A DNA stretch of 51,963 nt from an uncultured Actinomycetes bacterium (GCA_903825305.1 CAIKAC010000001.1:1-51963), one strand, 5' to 3'. Numbered from the stretch's first letter, positions 17,947-28,346 are shown. The notes: generated from the sequence alone by a model not told the origin. Translations and numbers: made by a program.

Positions 17947-19502
17947 TTGGAACCTCCCATGCTCTGCGTGGCACAGTGAGACCCAACGGCACAGCTATTC
18001 GTTGAGACGTGCGTCAAGGTGTGCCGCACCGATGGCTCGATGCGGTGAAGGATGGGGCCAGGAAAGATACCCAGCACCACGATGAGCAAGATCAGGGGAG
18101 CGATAACCGCGCGCTCACCCCAACTGAGATCCTTGGTCGCTGCGTTGGCGCCCTCAGCCTTGCCATGGAAGACCCGCTGATAGGCCCAAAGCAAGTACAG
18201 GGCAGCGAACACGACCGCAGTGACACCCACCACCGCCCACCAGCGATGGGTGATGAAGGTGCCGATCAAGACGAGGTATTCACTCACAAAGCCGTTGAGG
18301 CCAGGCAGACCAATAGAGGCCAACATGACGATGGTGAAGGTTGCAGCCAGCACAGGCGCTGGGCCTTGGAGGCCGACGAGTTCGCCGGCGTTGGAAGTGC
18401 CTCGACGCTTCACAATCCAGCCAATCAACAAGAAGAAGGCAGCCGTGATGATGCCGTGGTTCACCATCAAGAGCACCGATCCAGTCAGGCCGATGGTTGA
18501 GAAGGAGAAAATACCCAGCACGATGAAGCCCATTTGGGCGAGCGACGAGTACGCAATAATGCGCTTCAAATCACGCTGAGCGCACGCGACAATCGCACCG
18601 TAAATCATGCCGATCACAGCCAAGGTCAACATCACCGGCGCTACCACCCGTGAGGCGTGACCAAAGATGCCAAGGTCGAAACGGATGATGCCATAGGTCC
18701 CGAGCTTGGCCATGATGCCGGACAAGATGATGACCGCACCAATGGGGCTCTCGGCATAGGTGTCAGGCGACCAGGTGTGGAAGGGGAAGATCGGCGCCTT
18801 GATGGCAAAGCCAATCGTGAACGCGCAGAAGAGCAGCACGCCGGCCACACCAGAGAACTTCGTTCCTTCCAATGCTTGGAGCGAGAAGGTGAGCACGTGG
18901 GTTTGTGCTTCGTGAGTGAACGCCACGTAGAGAATGCCCACGAGCATCATCGCTGAACCCAAGAAGGTGTAGAGGAAGAACTTCACGGCAGCCGCGGCGC
19001 GAGCCGGTCCACCCCATCCTGCGATCAAGAAGTACGACGGGATCAAGGTCAACTCGAAGAAGAAGAAAAACAAAATCAGGTCGAGGCTGACAAAGGAGCC
19101 GATGCAGGCAGCCTCCAAGAGCAACAGCCAGGCCGTAAAGGGCTTGGTGCGACGGTGCTCACCTGCGCCAAGAAGCGCCAAAGGCACGAGCAAGGTCGTG
19201 AGCACCACCATAAAGAGGCTGATGCCATCCACCCCCGTCATCCACGAAACACCCAATGAGGTAGCCCAAGAGTGATTAGTGAAGAACTGATACCCATCGT
19301 TCCCGGCCTTAAAGCAAATCGCCATGGCCACGGCAACGCCGAGGCTGACGACGGATACGCCAAGTGCGGTCCAACGAATGGCTTGCTTAGCCTGGCGGGG
19401 CAACAAGGCAAGCACCAAGGCTCCTAGTGCTGGCAAGCCAATGAGAATCCCAATGAAGGGGAAACTGCTCGAAGTCGGCGAAATTGCGACGTGGGTGATC
19501 AT
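17943..19502 (-). CDS. nuoM: NADH-quinone oxidoreductase subunit M
   Basis: 519 residues, an antiporter-like proton-pumping subunit. The conserved Glu in a run of aromatic residues (LFFFFFELTLIPSYFLI) and PIFPFHTWSPDTYAESP are diagnostic, with about 14 helices. The C-terminal tail after the last helix carries two Cys (SCAVGSHC), which is not usual for NuoM. Four-base overlaps with nuoL and nuoN indicate coupled translation. Confidence 0.95.
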   Translation of the reverse strand: MITHVAISPTSSSFPFIGILIGLPALGALVLALLPRQAKQAIRWTALGVSVVSLGVAVAMAICFKAGNDGYQFFTNHSWATSLGVSWMTGVDGISLFMVVLTTLLVPLALLGAGEHRRTKPFTAWLLLLEAACIGSFVSLDLILFFFFFELTLIPSYFLIAGWGGPARAAAAVKFFLYTFLGSAMMLVGILYVAFTHEAQTHVLTFSLQALEGTKFSGVAGVLLFCAFTIGFAIKAPIFPFHTWSPDTYAESPIGAVIILSGIMAKLGTYGIIRFDLGIFGHASRVVAPVMLTLAVIGMIYGAIVACAQRDLKRIIAYSSLAQMGFIVLGIFSFSTIGLTGSVLLMVNHGIITAAFFLLIGWIVKRRGTSNAGELVGLQGPAPVLAATFTIVMLASIGLPGLNGFVSEYLVLIGTFITHRWWAVVGVTAVVFAALYLLWAYQRVFHGKAEGANAATKDLSWGERAVIAPLILLIVVLGIFPGPILHRIEPSVRHTLTHVSTNSCAVGSHCATQSMGGSK

Positions 19503-21388
19503 GGGTGGAAGGCCTTCACGAGGAGGAACACGAGGATGGCGACGAGGCCAGCGGCAATAAAGAGCGCGTAGTGGCGGACTTGGCCGGTTTGAATGCGGCG
19601 CAAGGCCTGAGCGCGCTTAGTGACGACTGCCGCGGCGCCCATGACCGCGCCGTCAATCACCGCAACGTCGGCCCGAGCTGCCTCTTGGGCGAGGCGCTGT
19701 CCAGGACGGCCAATAATCGCGTCGTAGAAGTTGTCCCAGTACCAAACATTGGCCAAGAACTTCGGTTCGAGCTTCGGCCGATCGGGGCCGTTTCTCCAGG
19801 CCACCCAGGCAACGGCGATGCCGATGACCGCCATGATCGCATCAACGGCCGCCAAGATGATCTGGAGGCCACTTGACTCGTTGGGGTCATAGAGGTTGGT
19901 GGTGAACACTGGCTCCAAGAAGGCCTTGAGCGTGTGGGCGTGCATCCAGGGCAAGTCGATGCCAGCGACAAGCAAGGTACCAACAGCCAAGACCACCAGC
20001 GGAATGGTCATGACCTTGGGGCTCTCGTGGGGATCATGGATCGCGGGGCGACCATCAGCCGCCGGCTCATCGAAGCGAGCCTTGCCCGTAAAGACCAAGA
20101 AGAACAGACGACTCATGTAATAGGCCGTCAAGATCGCAGTGATGATGCCAAGGACCCACAGTGCCGGGTAGTGGCGATACACGCTGTCAAGCACGTCGCC
20201 CTTTGACCAGAATGACGCGAAGGGCGGCACACCAGCAATGGCCAACCAGCCAATCAAGAACGTGGCGAAGGTAATGGGCATGAATTTACGCAGTGCGCCC
20301 ATGCGGTCAATGTCCTGCTCGCCATGGAGACCATGGATGACGGAGCCCGAACCGAGAAAGAGCAGCGCCTTGTAGAAGGCGTGACAGATCATCAAGAAGA
20401 TGGCGGCTACGTACGCGCCAGTTCCCACGGCGAGCACCATGAAACCAATCTGCGACACCGTCGAGAACGCCAACACTTTCTTGATGTCACGTTGCGAGGT
20501 GCCAATGGTGGCAGCCACGAACGCAGTCGCGCCACCAATGATGGCGATAACGACTCGTCCGTCTGGCGAGAGGCTGAGCAAGGGATTCATCCGGCAGAGG
20601 AGGTAGACACCAGCGGTCACCATGGTTGCGGCGTGAATCAACGCAGAAACCGGCGTCGGGCCTTCCATGGCATCAGGGAGCCAGTTGAACAGCGGAATCT
20701 GCGCTGACTTACCAGCAGCTGCCAGCATCAAGGCCAGAACGGCCATCGTCGCGGCCAAGGTGGTGAACGAGCCAAGGTGCCCGAAGATATCGAGGTAGTT
20801 CAGCGTGCCGGTCTTGTCGAAAATCAAGAACATGGCCAGCAGCAAGCCAACGTCACCCACGCGGTTGTAGATGAAGGCCTTCTTGCCGGCAGAAGCTGCA
20901 GCATCTTTGTCGAAGTAGTACGAGACGAGCCAGTAGGAGCACACGCCTACGCCTTCCCACCCGACGAAGGTGAGCAGCAGGTTGTTGCCTAAGACCAGCA
21001 CCAGCATGGAGAACACGAAGAGGTTCAGGTATACGAAGAACTTCGTCGCATCACGCTCGCCGTGCATGTAGCCAGTCGAGTACAGGTGAATCAACGCTGA
21101 GATAAAGGTGACGAAGAGACACATGGTGATCGAGAGTGGGTCAACGAGCAGCGCAATGTTGACGTGCAGCGACCCGACCGGAATCCAGGTGTAGAGGTTT
21201 TCGGTGACTTCACGGTTGCTTTGACCAAGCAACCCCAGGAAGGTGATCAAGGCCGCTACAAAGGACAGTCCAATCGCCACGGTGGCAATGGTGCCGCTGG
21301 CCTTTTCTCCCATGCGTCGGCCGAAGGTAACGAGCACCAAGAAGCCCAAGAGCGGGAAGAACAGCATGACGGGAGCGAAGTGGATCAT
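19499..21388 (-). CDS. nuoL: NADH-quinone oxidoreductase subunit L
   Basis: 629 residues, the distal proton-pumping subunit. GWEGVGVCSYWLVSYYFDK contains the conserved Glu, followed by KKAFIYNRVGDVG and IPLFNWLPDAMEGPTPVSAL. The C-terminal part, with a long amphipathic stretch and a final hydrophobic segment (YALFIAAGLVAILVFLLVKAF), fits the lateral helix that clamps NuoM and NuoN. The gene overlaps nuoM by four bases and starts four bases after nuoK. Confidence 0.96.
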   Translation of the reverse strand: MIHFAPVMLFFPLLGFLVLVTFGRRMGEKASGTIATVAIGLSFVAALITFLGLLGQSNREVTENLYTWIPVGSLHVNIALLVDPLSITMCLFVTFISALIHLYSTGYMHGERDATKFFVYLNLFVFSMLVLVLGNNLLLTFVGWEGVGVCSYWLVSYYFDKDAAASAGKKAFIYNRVGDVGLLLAMFLIFDKTGTLNYLDIFGHLGSFTTLAATMAVLALMLAAAGKSAQIPLFNWLPDAMEGPTPVSALIHAATMVTAGVYLLCRMNPLLSLSPDGRVVIAIIGGATAFVAATIGTSQRDIKKVLAFSTVSQIGFMVLAVGTGAYVAAIFLMICHAFYKALLFLGSGSVIHGLHGEQDIDRMGALRKFMPITFATFLIGWLAIAGVPPFASFWSKGDVLDSVYRHYPALWVLGIITAILTAYYMSRLFFLVFTGKARFDEPAADGRPAIHDPHESPKVMTIPLVVLAVGTLLVAGIDLPWMHAHTLKAFLEPVFTTNLYDPNESSGLQIILAAVDAIMAVIGIAVAWVAWRNGPDRPKLEPKFLANVWYWDNFYDAIIGRPGQRLAQEAARADVAVIDGAVMGAAAVVTKRAQALRRIQTGQVRHYALFIAAGLVAILVFLLVKAFHP

Positions 21389-21392
21389 GGGA

Positions 21393-21698
21393 TCAGCCCT
21401 TCATGCTCGAGATGTCGTCAGCCACGGCTGTTGAGCGGCGGCGGAAGATGGATACAACAATGCCGAGACCCACCACTACTTCGGCGGCGGCCACGACCAG
21501 GACAAAGAACACCGCGGCTTGACCGCCAATGTCATTAAGCATGCGCGAGAACGTCACCAAGGTGAGGTTCGCCGCGTTCAACATGAGCTCAACGCACATG
21601 AACATGATGAGTACGTTTCGACGAATGAGTAGACCCAAGGCTCCAATGCCAAACAAGATGGCAGCGAGGATGAGGTACCACTCTCCAGGAATACTCAC
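21393..21698 (-). CDS. nuoK: NADH-quinone oxidoreductase subunit K
   Basis: 101 residues and three membrane helices, the standard NuoK size. The conserved Glu of helix 2 is in [15 protein letters not shown], and the second conserved Glu lies in [20 protein letters not shown]. It forms part of the membrane proton path near the quinone module. ATGA overlap with nuoJ. Confidence 0.96.
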   Translation of the reverse strand: MSIPGEWYLILAAILFGIGALGLLIRRNVLIMFMCVELMLNAANLTLVTFSRMLNDIGGQAAVFFVLVVAAAEVVVGLGIVVSIFRRRSTAVADDISSMKG

Positions 21699-22297
21699 GA
21701 GGCCACCTCTTCGTTTTCAGGTTGACCATCAGGTTGTTCTGCATTCGCAGCACCTGAACGACGAGCCAGCACGACCGCACCCACCACAGCAATCACCAAG
21801 AGTGCGGCTGTGGCTTCAAAGGCAAAGAGATAGGTCGTAAATACCGAGCGACCAAGGTTGTACACGTTCTGATACGGACCGCCTGGTACGCCGCTCACGC
21901 TGTGAGGCCCTACGACCCAGTGCGCTTCGGCCCCCAAGGCAATGATGGCGCCTACTGCCATCAGCACAATCACAAAGGCCATCGATCGCTGACCAGCAAG
22001 CGGTTCGGCGTCGAGGTCCTCGTTGCGATCGACGCCAAGGAACATGATGACGAAGAGGAAGAGCACCACAATGGCACCGGCGTAGACGATCACCTGCACG
22101 GCGGCCAAGAAATCGGCTTGCTGCTCGATAAACAGCACGGCAATACCAAAGAGCGTGAGGATCAACGACAGAGCGGCGTGAACGGGGTTGCGAGACGTGA
22201 TGACGCCCAAGGCGCCGATCATGATCATGACTGCTCCCGCGGCGAAGACGATGACGTCGGGTATAGCGACGGTGGTGGCGAGCAGCGAGGTCATCAC
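21695..22297 (-). CDS. nuoJ: NADH-quinone oxidoreductase subunit J
   Basis: 200 residues with five membrane helices. The pi-bulge helix region [20 protein letters not shown], with its conserved Tyr and Gly, marks the subunit. The C-terminal tail (about 25 residues after the last helix) is polar and acidic ([11 protein letters not shown]). It belongs to the membrane arm and links the quinone site to the antiporter subunits. Four-base overlaps with nuoI and nuoK. Confidence 0.94.
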   Translation of the reverse strand: MMTSLLATTVAIPDVIVFAAGAVMIMIGALGVITSRNPVHAALSLILTLFGIAVLFIEQQADFLAAVQVIVYAGAIVVLFLFVIMFLGVDRNEDLDAEPLAGQRSMAFVIVLMAVGAIIALGAEAHWVVGPHSVSGVPGGPYQNVYNLGRSVFTTYLFAFEATAALLVIAVVGAVVLARRSGAANAEQPDGQPENEEVAS

Positions 22298-23115
22298 GAG
22301 GCCAACTTCTTCGCGGCTTTGGCGTCCTTGCGACGCTGCTTCAGGTCTTGCATCTTGGCTTTGTTGCGCTCAGCGCTGATCTTTGCCCGCCAGATGCGGC
22401 CCTTCATGCCCTTGTGCTCAGCTGGAATGTCGGCAGCGAGCAAGTGGCCTTCGAGTACTTCGCGAATTGGCTTGGTGTGCGTGGCTTCATCGTCTCGAAG
22501 CCCACTTTGACCACCTTCAGCAGCCCGAACGCCATAGCCAAGCTCGCCTGACCACTGCGTCACGCCTTCAAAATCTGCGTTCCCCGCAGGAGAGGTTGCG
22601 CGCATCCATCCTGAGATCATCAAATCTTCGCCCTCGCGCCAGTCTTCCCAGGGAAGCTTCTGGGGCATGCCGTTGTCATCGACCACCAATTCAGCCTTGG
22701 TGTAGATGGCATCGTTGCGGTTGGTGAAGGAGAACTCGAAGAGCTTCGACTCGGTGATGGCTTGGGTGGGGCATGCCTCTACACACATATCGCAGTGGAT
22801 GCACCGCAAGTAGTTGATTTCGTAGACATAGCCATAGCGCTCGCCCGGAGACACGGGGTGGTCCGGCGGGTTATCAAGACCGCGGACATAGATGCAGTCA
22901 GCCGGGCAGACACCGGCGCAGAGTTCGCAACCGATGCACTTCTCCATCCCGTCTTCGTATCGATTGAGAACGTGGCGGCCGTGTTGGCGTGGCTGCTTGG
23001 GCTTCTTTTCAAGGGGATACTGACGCGTAACCCGAGGGCGCGTGAGGTGCTTCGTGGTGAGCACAAAGCCACCAAAGAACGACAACTTCTTCTTCACAGT
23101 CTCTTGGATGCTCAT
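22294..23115 (-). CDS. nuoI: NADH-quinone oxidoreductase subunit I (8-iron ferredoxin-like)
   Basis: 273 residues. Two 4Fe-4S motifs are intact: CIGCELCAGVCPADCI and CIHCDMCVEACPTQAI (clusters N6a and N6b). It carries electrons from NuoG to the N2 cluster in NuoB. After the ferredoxin core (to about residue 170) a further ~100 residues follow, ending in a very basic, Lys/Arg/Ala-rich helix (KISAERNKAKMQDLKQRR). This makes the protein longer than most NuoI of 160-220 residues. ATGA overlaps link it to nuoH and nuoJ. Confidence 0.95.
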   Translation of the reverse strand: MSIQETVKKKLSFFGGFVLTTKHLTRPRVTRQYPLEKKPKQPRQHGRHVLNRYEDGMEKCIGCELCAGVCPADCIYVRGLDNPPDHPVSPGERYGYVYEINYLRCIHCDMCVEACPTQAITESKLFEFSFTNRNDAIYTKAELVVDDNGMPQKLPWEDWREGEDLMISGWMRATSPAGNADFEGVTQWSGELGYGVRAAEGGQSGLRDDEATHTKPIREVLEGHLLAADIPAEHKGMKGRIWRAKISAERNKAKMQDLKQRRKDAKAAKKLAS

Positions 23116-24362
23116 TGCACTCCACCTTGAGGGTCACCATCAGTAAGTCGACGCAAGAGTCGCGGAGGAACTGGCCGACGACCCACGGGGGGCAGCACCG
23201 CCTGGTCGCGGTCCTCGAGATCCGCACCGATCTTGAATGCTCGGGCCAAACCAAAACCAGCAGCAATGACTGCTAGGGCTAGACCCACTCCCCACCATCC
23301 ATTGACCATGAAGCCAGCAACGATGAGCAGCCAACCGAGCGAAACCGGGATGAGGCGCTTCCAGCCCAGATCCATCAACTTGTCGTAACGCATACGAGGC
23401 AAAGCACCACGCAGCCAGACGAAGAAGTAACAGAAGGCAATGGTCTTGACCACAAACCACACGATGGGCATGAAGATCGACCCATAGTGACCGAAGGGGT
23501 TGTAGCCATCGGGGCCACCGAAGAACAGTGTCACGATGACTGCAGACATCGTGATCGTGTTCATGAACTCAGCCAAGTAGAAGAGCGCGAAGCGGATTGA
23601 GGAGTACTCCGTGTTGAATCCACCAACGAGTTCAGATTCGGCTTCGACGACGTCAAATGGGGGTCGGTTCGTCTCGGCAATCACCGCGATGATGAAGATG
23701 ATGGCGGGGATGAAACCTAGGCGAATCAAATTCCAGTGCCAGATCGCGCCAGCTTGAGAATTGACAATGGCCCGCGTCGACAGCGAACCGGTCATCATGA
23801 CCACGGTCACCACGGTCATGCCCAATGCCGCTTCGTAGGAAATCATCTGCGCTGAGGCCCGAACACCCGACAACAGCGGGTACTTCGAACCCGATGCCCA
23901 ACCAGCAAGCATGATGCCGTAGACACCGATGGCAGACATGGCCAACACCAACAAGATGCCGATGGGTGGGTCAGCCACTTGAAGATCGATGCTTCGCCCA
24001 GCGATGGTCACCACGCCACCGAAGGGAACCACGGCAAAAATCACCAGTGCCGGGACGACGGAAAGATAGGGGGCGAGCTTGAAGACGAAACGATCTGACT
24101 GTTCGGGGATCAAGTCTTCTTTGAAGAACAACTTGATACCGTCAGCCAGGGTCTGCAAGAGACCAAAAGGTCCCGCACGGTTTGGTCCAATGCGGCTCTG
24201 CATGTCAGAGATGACTTTGCGTTCGAACCAAATCATCAAGGTAACGGCGCCCATACAGACGGCAAAAGAGAAGATGATCTTGATCAAGACGATCACCAAG
24301 GTGATCCAATTCAACCCGGATGCGTACAGCGGATCTCCTGCGGCGACGAACAGTGACGTCAT
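23112..24362 (-). CDS. nuoH: NADH-quinone oxidoreductase subunit H
   Basis: 416 residues with eight membrane helices, forming the quinone-access chamber with NuoB and NuoD. RIGPNRAGPFGLLQTLADG and ETNRPPFDVVEAESELVGG are canonical, with the acidic loop residues retained. The C-terminal ~35 residues are an additional polar tail after the last helix (RDQAVLPPVGRRPVPPRLL), longer than in E. coli. Four-base overlaps with nuoG and nuoI. Confidence 0.96.
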   Translation of the reverse strand: MTSLFVAAGDPLYASGLNWITLVIVLIKIIFSFAVCMGAVTLMIWFERKVISDMQSRIGPNRAGPFGLLQTLADGIKLFFKEDLIPEQSDRFVFKLAPYLSVVPALVIFAVVPFGGVVTIAGRSIDLQVADPPIGILLVLAMSAIGVYGIMLAGWASGSKYPLLSGVRASAQMISYEAALGMTVVTVVMMTGSLSTRAIVNSQAGAIWHWNLIRLGFIPAIIFIIAVIAETNRPPFDVVEAESELVGGFNTEYSSIRFALFYLAEFMNTITMSAVIVTLFFGGPDGYNPFGHYGSIFMPIVWFVVKTIAFCYFFVWLRGALPRMRYDKLMDLGWKRLIPVSLGWLLIVAGFMVNGWWGVGLALAVIAAGFGLARAFKIGADLEDRDQAVLPPVGRRPVPPRLLRRLTDGDPQGGVQ

Positions 24363-27052
24363 GAAAGCGACTCCATCCGAACGTCGACAACGGCAACTGA
24401 ACTATCAAGCAAGGCCAGCACTGCGTTCGTCGTCTCTCCGGCTTGACCGACGTTGAAGTCAATAGCCACGGTGCCACGCGCCACATGGGCGTCGGACTCC
24501 ACGGCAATGATCATGGTGCCCTTTTGCGAGCGCAAGCGAACCCGGTCACCAGAATGTGCGCCAATGCGATCGAGGTCATACGCATTCACTTTCGCAACCG
24601 CGGGAGCTGCCAAGGCAGCCAAAGCTGGAGAAGCGCTCACCGCGGTGCCAAGGTCATAGAGTTTGCGCCCCGAGACGAGACGCAAGGCATACCCGTCTGG
24701 AACAACAGCGTTCAAAGCACGACGCTCCGGCAACCGCACCTGCGAGAACGCCACCTCGGAGGCCCCTTGGTTGGACTCGCTAGGCGTTTCTGACGTAATC
24801 GATCCCGTAAACGCACCAAGACCAATGTGGTCCGCTGACGCCAAGCCAGGAATGGCCATGGGATCAGCAGCTTTGCGCTCGTGCAGGGTCTCGGTACCCA
24901 ATGGCACCACCACGCCATCGCTTGCTTGTGAAGAAGCCAGCAAGGAAGTGGTGAGGCCGTGGTGGCTTGGTGCATAGACCGCAATGGCATTGGTCACGTC
25001 GTCGAGCGATCCAAAGGGAAGGGTCGTGCCGAGCTCGTGGGCAAGTTCGGTGACCATCATCCAGTCTTCCCATGCATCGCCAGGAGCTACGACCTTTTGG
25101 CCCAAGCGAGATACGCGGCCTTCGAGGTTGGTCGTCGTGCCGCCACGTTCATGAGAAATCGCAGCCGGGAGTACCACCTCTGCAGCAGCCACTGTCGTCG
25201 ATCCATTGCCCGCCACCGCAATGATCGCAGCATCACTGCTCAATGCTCGTTGCACGAGATCAGCGTCGGGAACATCGGCTCCAAGATCGGCGCCAAGCAC
25301 CACGGTCACTCGCTGTGCACCTTGGTCCATGGCACGAAGTTGCTCCAAGGTGGTGCGACCAGTGCTCGTCGGCTTCTTGGTCCACAGTGCTGACAACGAC
25401 GAAGCGGCATCTTCCATCGAAACTCGACCTGGTGCCAAGCCCGGGCTCATGCCCATGTCCAATGCACCATGAACATTGGCGCGTCGCAGTGCAGGCAAGA
25501 AGGTGGCCTTTGGCAGCGCTTGGTGCAAGGCCAGTGCAGCATCTTCCACGAAAGCTGCGTCTTCGGCCAATGAGCTTCGACCAATCACGACAACGACACC
25601 AGTTCCATCGGAACCAACAAGGTGGCGAGCCTTGGCAATTGCGTCAGCATCAAAGGTCGCGCCTTCGGGATGACGAGCAAGCACCTTCATTGCTTCGTCA
25701 TCACCAGTTAACGCGGCAACGACCTGCGGGGCGTCTCCAGGTCGTGCAGGCAAGCGAACAGCAGCGACCTTGTCGAAGCACGAGGATCCGTTACTCAGAT
25801 CAATGATTGACGCCTTCTTGGTTGCGGCGCCTGCGCGGAGGCGCAAGAACAGCACGGGCAATTCTTCCCGCAGGTCACCAGACAAGACAATGAGCGTGCA
25901 AGCGTCAGCCGCTTCATTGATGGTGGCGCGCGGCAAGCCAAGCACGAGCGAAGGGTCAAGACCATCGCCGAGTTGTGCATCCACGGAATCCGTGCCCAGC
26001 ACGCCTTTGAGCAAACTGGTCCATGCGAAGGCGCCCTCGTTGGTCAGGCTCGCACCACCTATGGCACCTACCGACTCGGGGGCTGTCTCGCCCAAGAGCG
26101 AGGCCGCACGACTAATGGCTTCAGACCAACTCACCGCTACGAGTTCGCCATTGGTGCGAACCATGGGCGAGGTAATGCGACGACGGGGATCCGAAAGTTC
26201 GAAATCATCACCGTCGGCGTTCAGCCCCTCAAAGGCAAAGCGGCCCTTGTCACAGAGCCACCCGTGGTTCACCGTGTCGGTGTCGACGCCTAGCAAACGA
26301 GTGACGCGACCTTGGGATGACTGCACGGCAACCCGACATCCTGTGGCACAGCCAGTGCAGGTCGATTCAACTTGGTCAAGGTCCCACGGGCGTGCGGCAA
26401 AGCGATACGGCGTTGCGGTCAGTGCACCAACAGGGCAAATTTGAACGGTGTTGCCTGAGTAGTAGGAGCTAAAAGGTTCGCCTGGGAAGGTAGACACCTC
26501 GACTCGATCACCACGGCCAGCAAAGTCAATCAGGGGTTCGCCGGCGATCTCATCTGCGAAGCGGGTGCAGCGGCCACATTGAATGCAGCGCTCGCGGTCA
26601 AGTAATACCAACTCCGAAAGCGCAATGGGCTTTTCGTAGTGGCGCTTTTCTTCTACAAATCGAGTCTCACCTGGCCCATGAAGCAGGGTCTGGTCCTGCA
26701 AGGGGCACTCGCCACCTTTGTCACACACTGGGCAGTCCAAGGGGTGATTCGACAGCAAGAATTCCAACACACCGTCTTGCGCCTTTTTCACTTTGTCCGA
26801 GTTGGTGCAGACATTCATGCCTTCGCCAGCGGCGACAAAACACGAGGGCATCAAGGTGGACCCTCGGGGGCCCTCCACCTCAACAAGGCACATCCGGCAG
26901 TTACCTGATGCCTCCATGCGCGGGTGATAACAAAAACGAGGAATGTAGGTGCCCGCGCGCTCGGCAGCGGCGATGATCGCCTCACCCTTCTTGGCTACAA
27001 CCTCACGCCCGTCAAGGGTAAAGGTCACGGTTTCGTTCGTCGACTCAGGCAT
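24359..27052 (-). CDS. nuoG: NADH-quinone oxidoreductase subunit G
   Basis: 897 residues from ATG at 27052, eight bases inside the nuoF 3' end; a longer reading frame upstream is only nuoF in another frame. The N-terminal 2Fe-2S domain (CYHPRMEASGNCRMCLVEVEG), HPLDCPVCDKGGECPLQD (N4/N5 region), CIQCGRCTRF, and CTGCATGC plus a distal C in HGWLCDKGRF are all present. The last set would hold the extra N7 cluster found in some bacteria. The remaining part is a molybdopterin-oxidoreductase-like scaffold with no cofactor expected. It is a hydrophilic-arm subunit linking NuoE/F to NuoI. Confidence 0.95.
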   Translation of the reverse strand: MPESTNETVTFTLDGREVVAKKGEAIIAAAERAGTYIPRFCYHPRMEASGNCRMCLVEVEGPRGSTLMPSCFVAAGEGMNVCTNSDKVKKAQDGVLEFLLSNHPLDCPVCDKGGECPLQDQTLLHGPGETRFVEEKRHYEKPIALSELVLLDRERCIQCGRCTRFADEIAGEPLIDFAGRGDRVEVSTFPGEPFSSYYSGNTVQICPVGALTATPYRFAARPWDLDQVESTCTGCATGCRVAVQSSQGRVTRLLGVDTDTVNHGWLCDKGRFAFEGLNADGDDFELSDPRRRITSPMVRTNGELVAVSWSEAISRAASLLGETAPESVGAIGGASLTNEGAFAWTSLLKGVLGTDSVDAQLGDGLDPSLVLGLPRATINEAADACTLIVLSGDLREELPVLFLRLRAGAATKKASIIDLSNGSSCFDKVAAVRLPARPGDAPQVVAALTGDDEAMKVLARHPEGATFDADAIAKARHLVGSDGTGVVVVIGRSSLAEDAAFVEDAALALHQALPKATFLPALRRANVHGALDMGMSPGLAPGRVSMEDAASSLSALWTKKPTSTGRTTLEQLRAMDQGAQRVTVVLGADLGADVPDADLVQRALSSDAAIIAVAGNGSTTVAAAEVVLPAAISHERGGTTTNLEGRVSRLGQKVVAPGDAWEDWMMVTELAHELGTTLPFGSLDDVTNAIAVYAPSHHGLTTSLLASSQASDGVVVPLGTETLHERKAADPMAIPGLASADHIGLGAFTGSITSETPSESNQGASEVAFSQVRLPERRALNAVVPDGYALRLVSGRKLYDLGTAVSASPALAALAAPAVAKVNAYDLDRIGAHSGDRVRLRSQKGTMIIAVESDAHVARGTVAIDFNVGQAGETTNAVLALLDSSVAVVDVRMESLS

Positions 27053-28346
27053 GGGGGCACTTGCCTTGCGTGATGTGGGCGAGGAACTCATCGCGGAAGC
27101 GAGAGATCGCCGAGTGGATAGACGAAGGGATGGAGGGGCCAAGGACGCAAATCGTCGTCTGTTGCGGTGGCCAGCCAAGACCTGGGGCAATGTTGTCGCA
27201 CAAGTCGAGGAGCAAGTCGAGGTCCTCCATGCGGCCTTGACCATTTTCCAAGCGCCACAACACGCGCTCGAGCCAGCCTGAACCTTCACGACACGGCGTG
27301 CACTGACCACAGGATTCGCGTGAGAAGAACTTGGTGATTCGCCATGCGGCGCGCACCATGCAGGTGTTGGTGTCCATCACCACAATGGATCCAGAACCAA
27401 GCATCGATCCCTGCTCAGCTACTTCATCTTGGCCCAAGGGAATGTCGAGTTGTTCGGGGTAGAACCATGGTGCTGACACACCGCCAGGGATAATGGCCTT
27501 GACATCTCCGTTCGGCACGCCACCACCAAGTTCGGGCGAGAAGATCAAGTCTCGAAAGGTGTGCTTGACCATTTCGAGCTCATAGACGCCCGGGTTCCGG
27601 ACGTGGCCAGACAGGGCAAAGAGTCGAGTGCCCGTTGAGCGGCCAGCGCCGAGAGCCGCGAATGCCGCTCCGCCATTAAGCACAATCCATGGCAAGTTCG
27701 ACATGGTCTCTACGTTGTTTACAACCGTTGGTTCGCCGTAGAGACCGATCGCTGCTGGAAAGAATGGCGGCTTGATTCGGGGATAGCCACGCTTGCCTTC
27801 CAATGCCTCAAGTAGCGCCGTCTCTTCACCGCAGATGTAGGCACCAGCACCGGGGTGCACCACGATGTCAAGGCTGAAGCCAGATCCGAAAATATTGGTT
27901 CCCAACGCCCCTGTTTTATAGGCGTCATTGATGGCCTCTTGAACGCGCTCGAGGCCCAGGGCAAATTCACCACGCAAGAAGATGAAAGCTTGATTCACCT
28001 GAAGTGCATAAGAGGCAATCGTCACGCCTTCGACGAGTTGGTGGGCGTCACGCTCAACCAAGAGGTGGTCTTTGAAGGTCGCCGGTTCCGATTCGTCGCC
28101 GTTCACTACGAGATAGGACACGTCGGCTTTGCGCAACATGGCCCACTTGCGACCAGCAGGGAATCCAGCGCCGCCTCGACCGAGCAAAGAAGCGGCGTCC
28201 ACTTCGGCTTGCACGGCTTCTGGAGTCATCGTCAATGCCTTCTTCAAGCCGTCGTTGCCGCCGGTGGCCAAGAAGCGCTCCAAGGTGTGCGAGTCGTCAT
28301 ACTGTGCTCGTGCCGTAATGATCTTGGGGGCGTCAGTCAAACTCAT
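27045..28346 (-). CDS. nuoF: NADH-quinone oxidoreductase subunit F (NADH-binding)
   Basis: 433 residues. The FMN/NADH-binding GRGGAGFPAGRKW near residue 55 and a Gly-rich segment GAYICGEETALLEALEGKRG are followed by the N3 4Fe-4S ligands in ESCGQCTPCREG and a distal Cys (near residue 400). This is the electron entry point, where NADH reduces FMN. The final residues end in CPHA. It overlaps nuoE by four bases and nuoG by eight. Confidence 0.96.
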   Translation of the reverse strand: MSLTDAPKIITARAQYDDSHTLERFLATGGNDGLKKALTMTPEAVQAEVDAASLLGRGGAGFPAGRKWAMLRKADVSYLVVNGDESEPATFKDHLLVERDAHQLVEGVTIASYALQVNQAFIFLRGEFALGLERVQEAINDAYKTGALGTNIFGSGFSLDIVVHPGAGAYICGEETALLEALEGKRGYPRIKPPFFPAAIGLYGEPTVVNNVETMSNLPWIVLNGGAAFAALGAGRSTGTRLFALSGHVRNPGVYELEMVKHTFRDLIFSPELGGGVPNGDVKAIIPGGVSAPWFYPEQLDIPLGQDEVAEQGSMLGSGSIVVMDTNTCMVRAAWRITKFFSRESCGQCTPCREGSGWLERVLWRLENGQGRMEDLDLLLDLCDNIAPGLGWPPQQTTICVLGPSIPSSIHSAISRFRDEFLAHITQGKCPHA

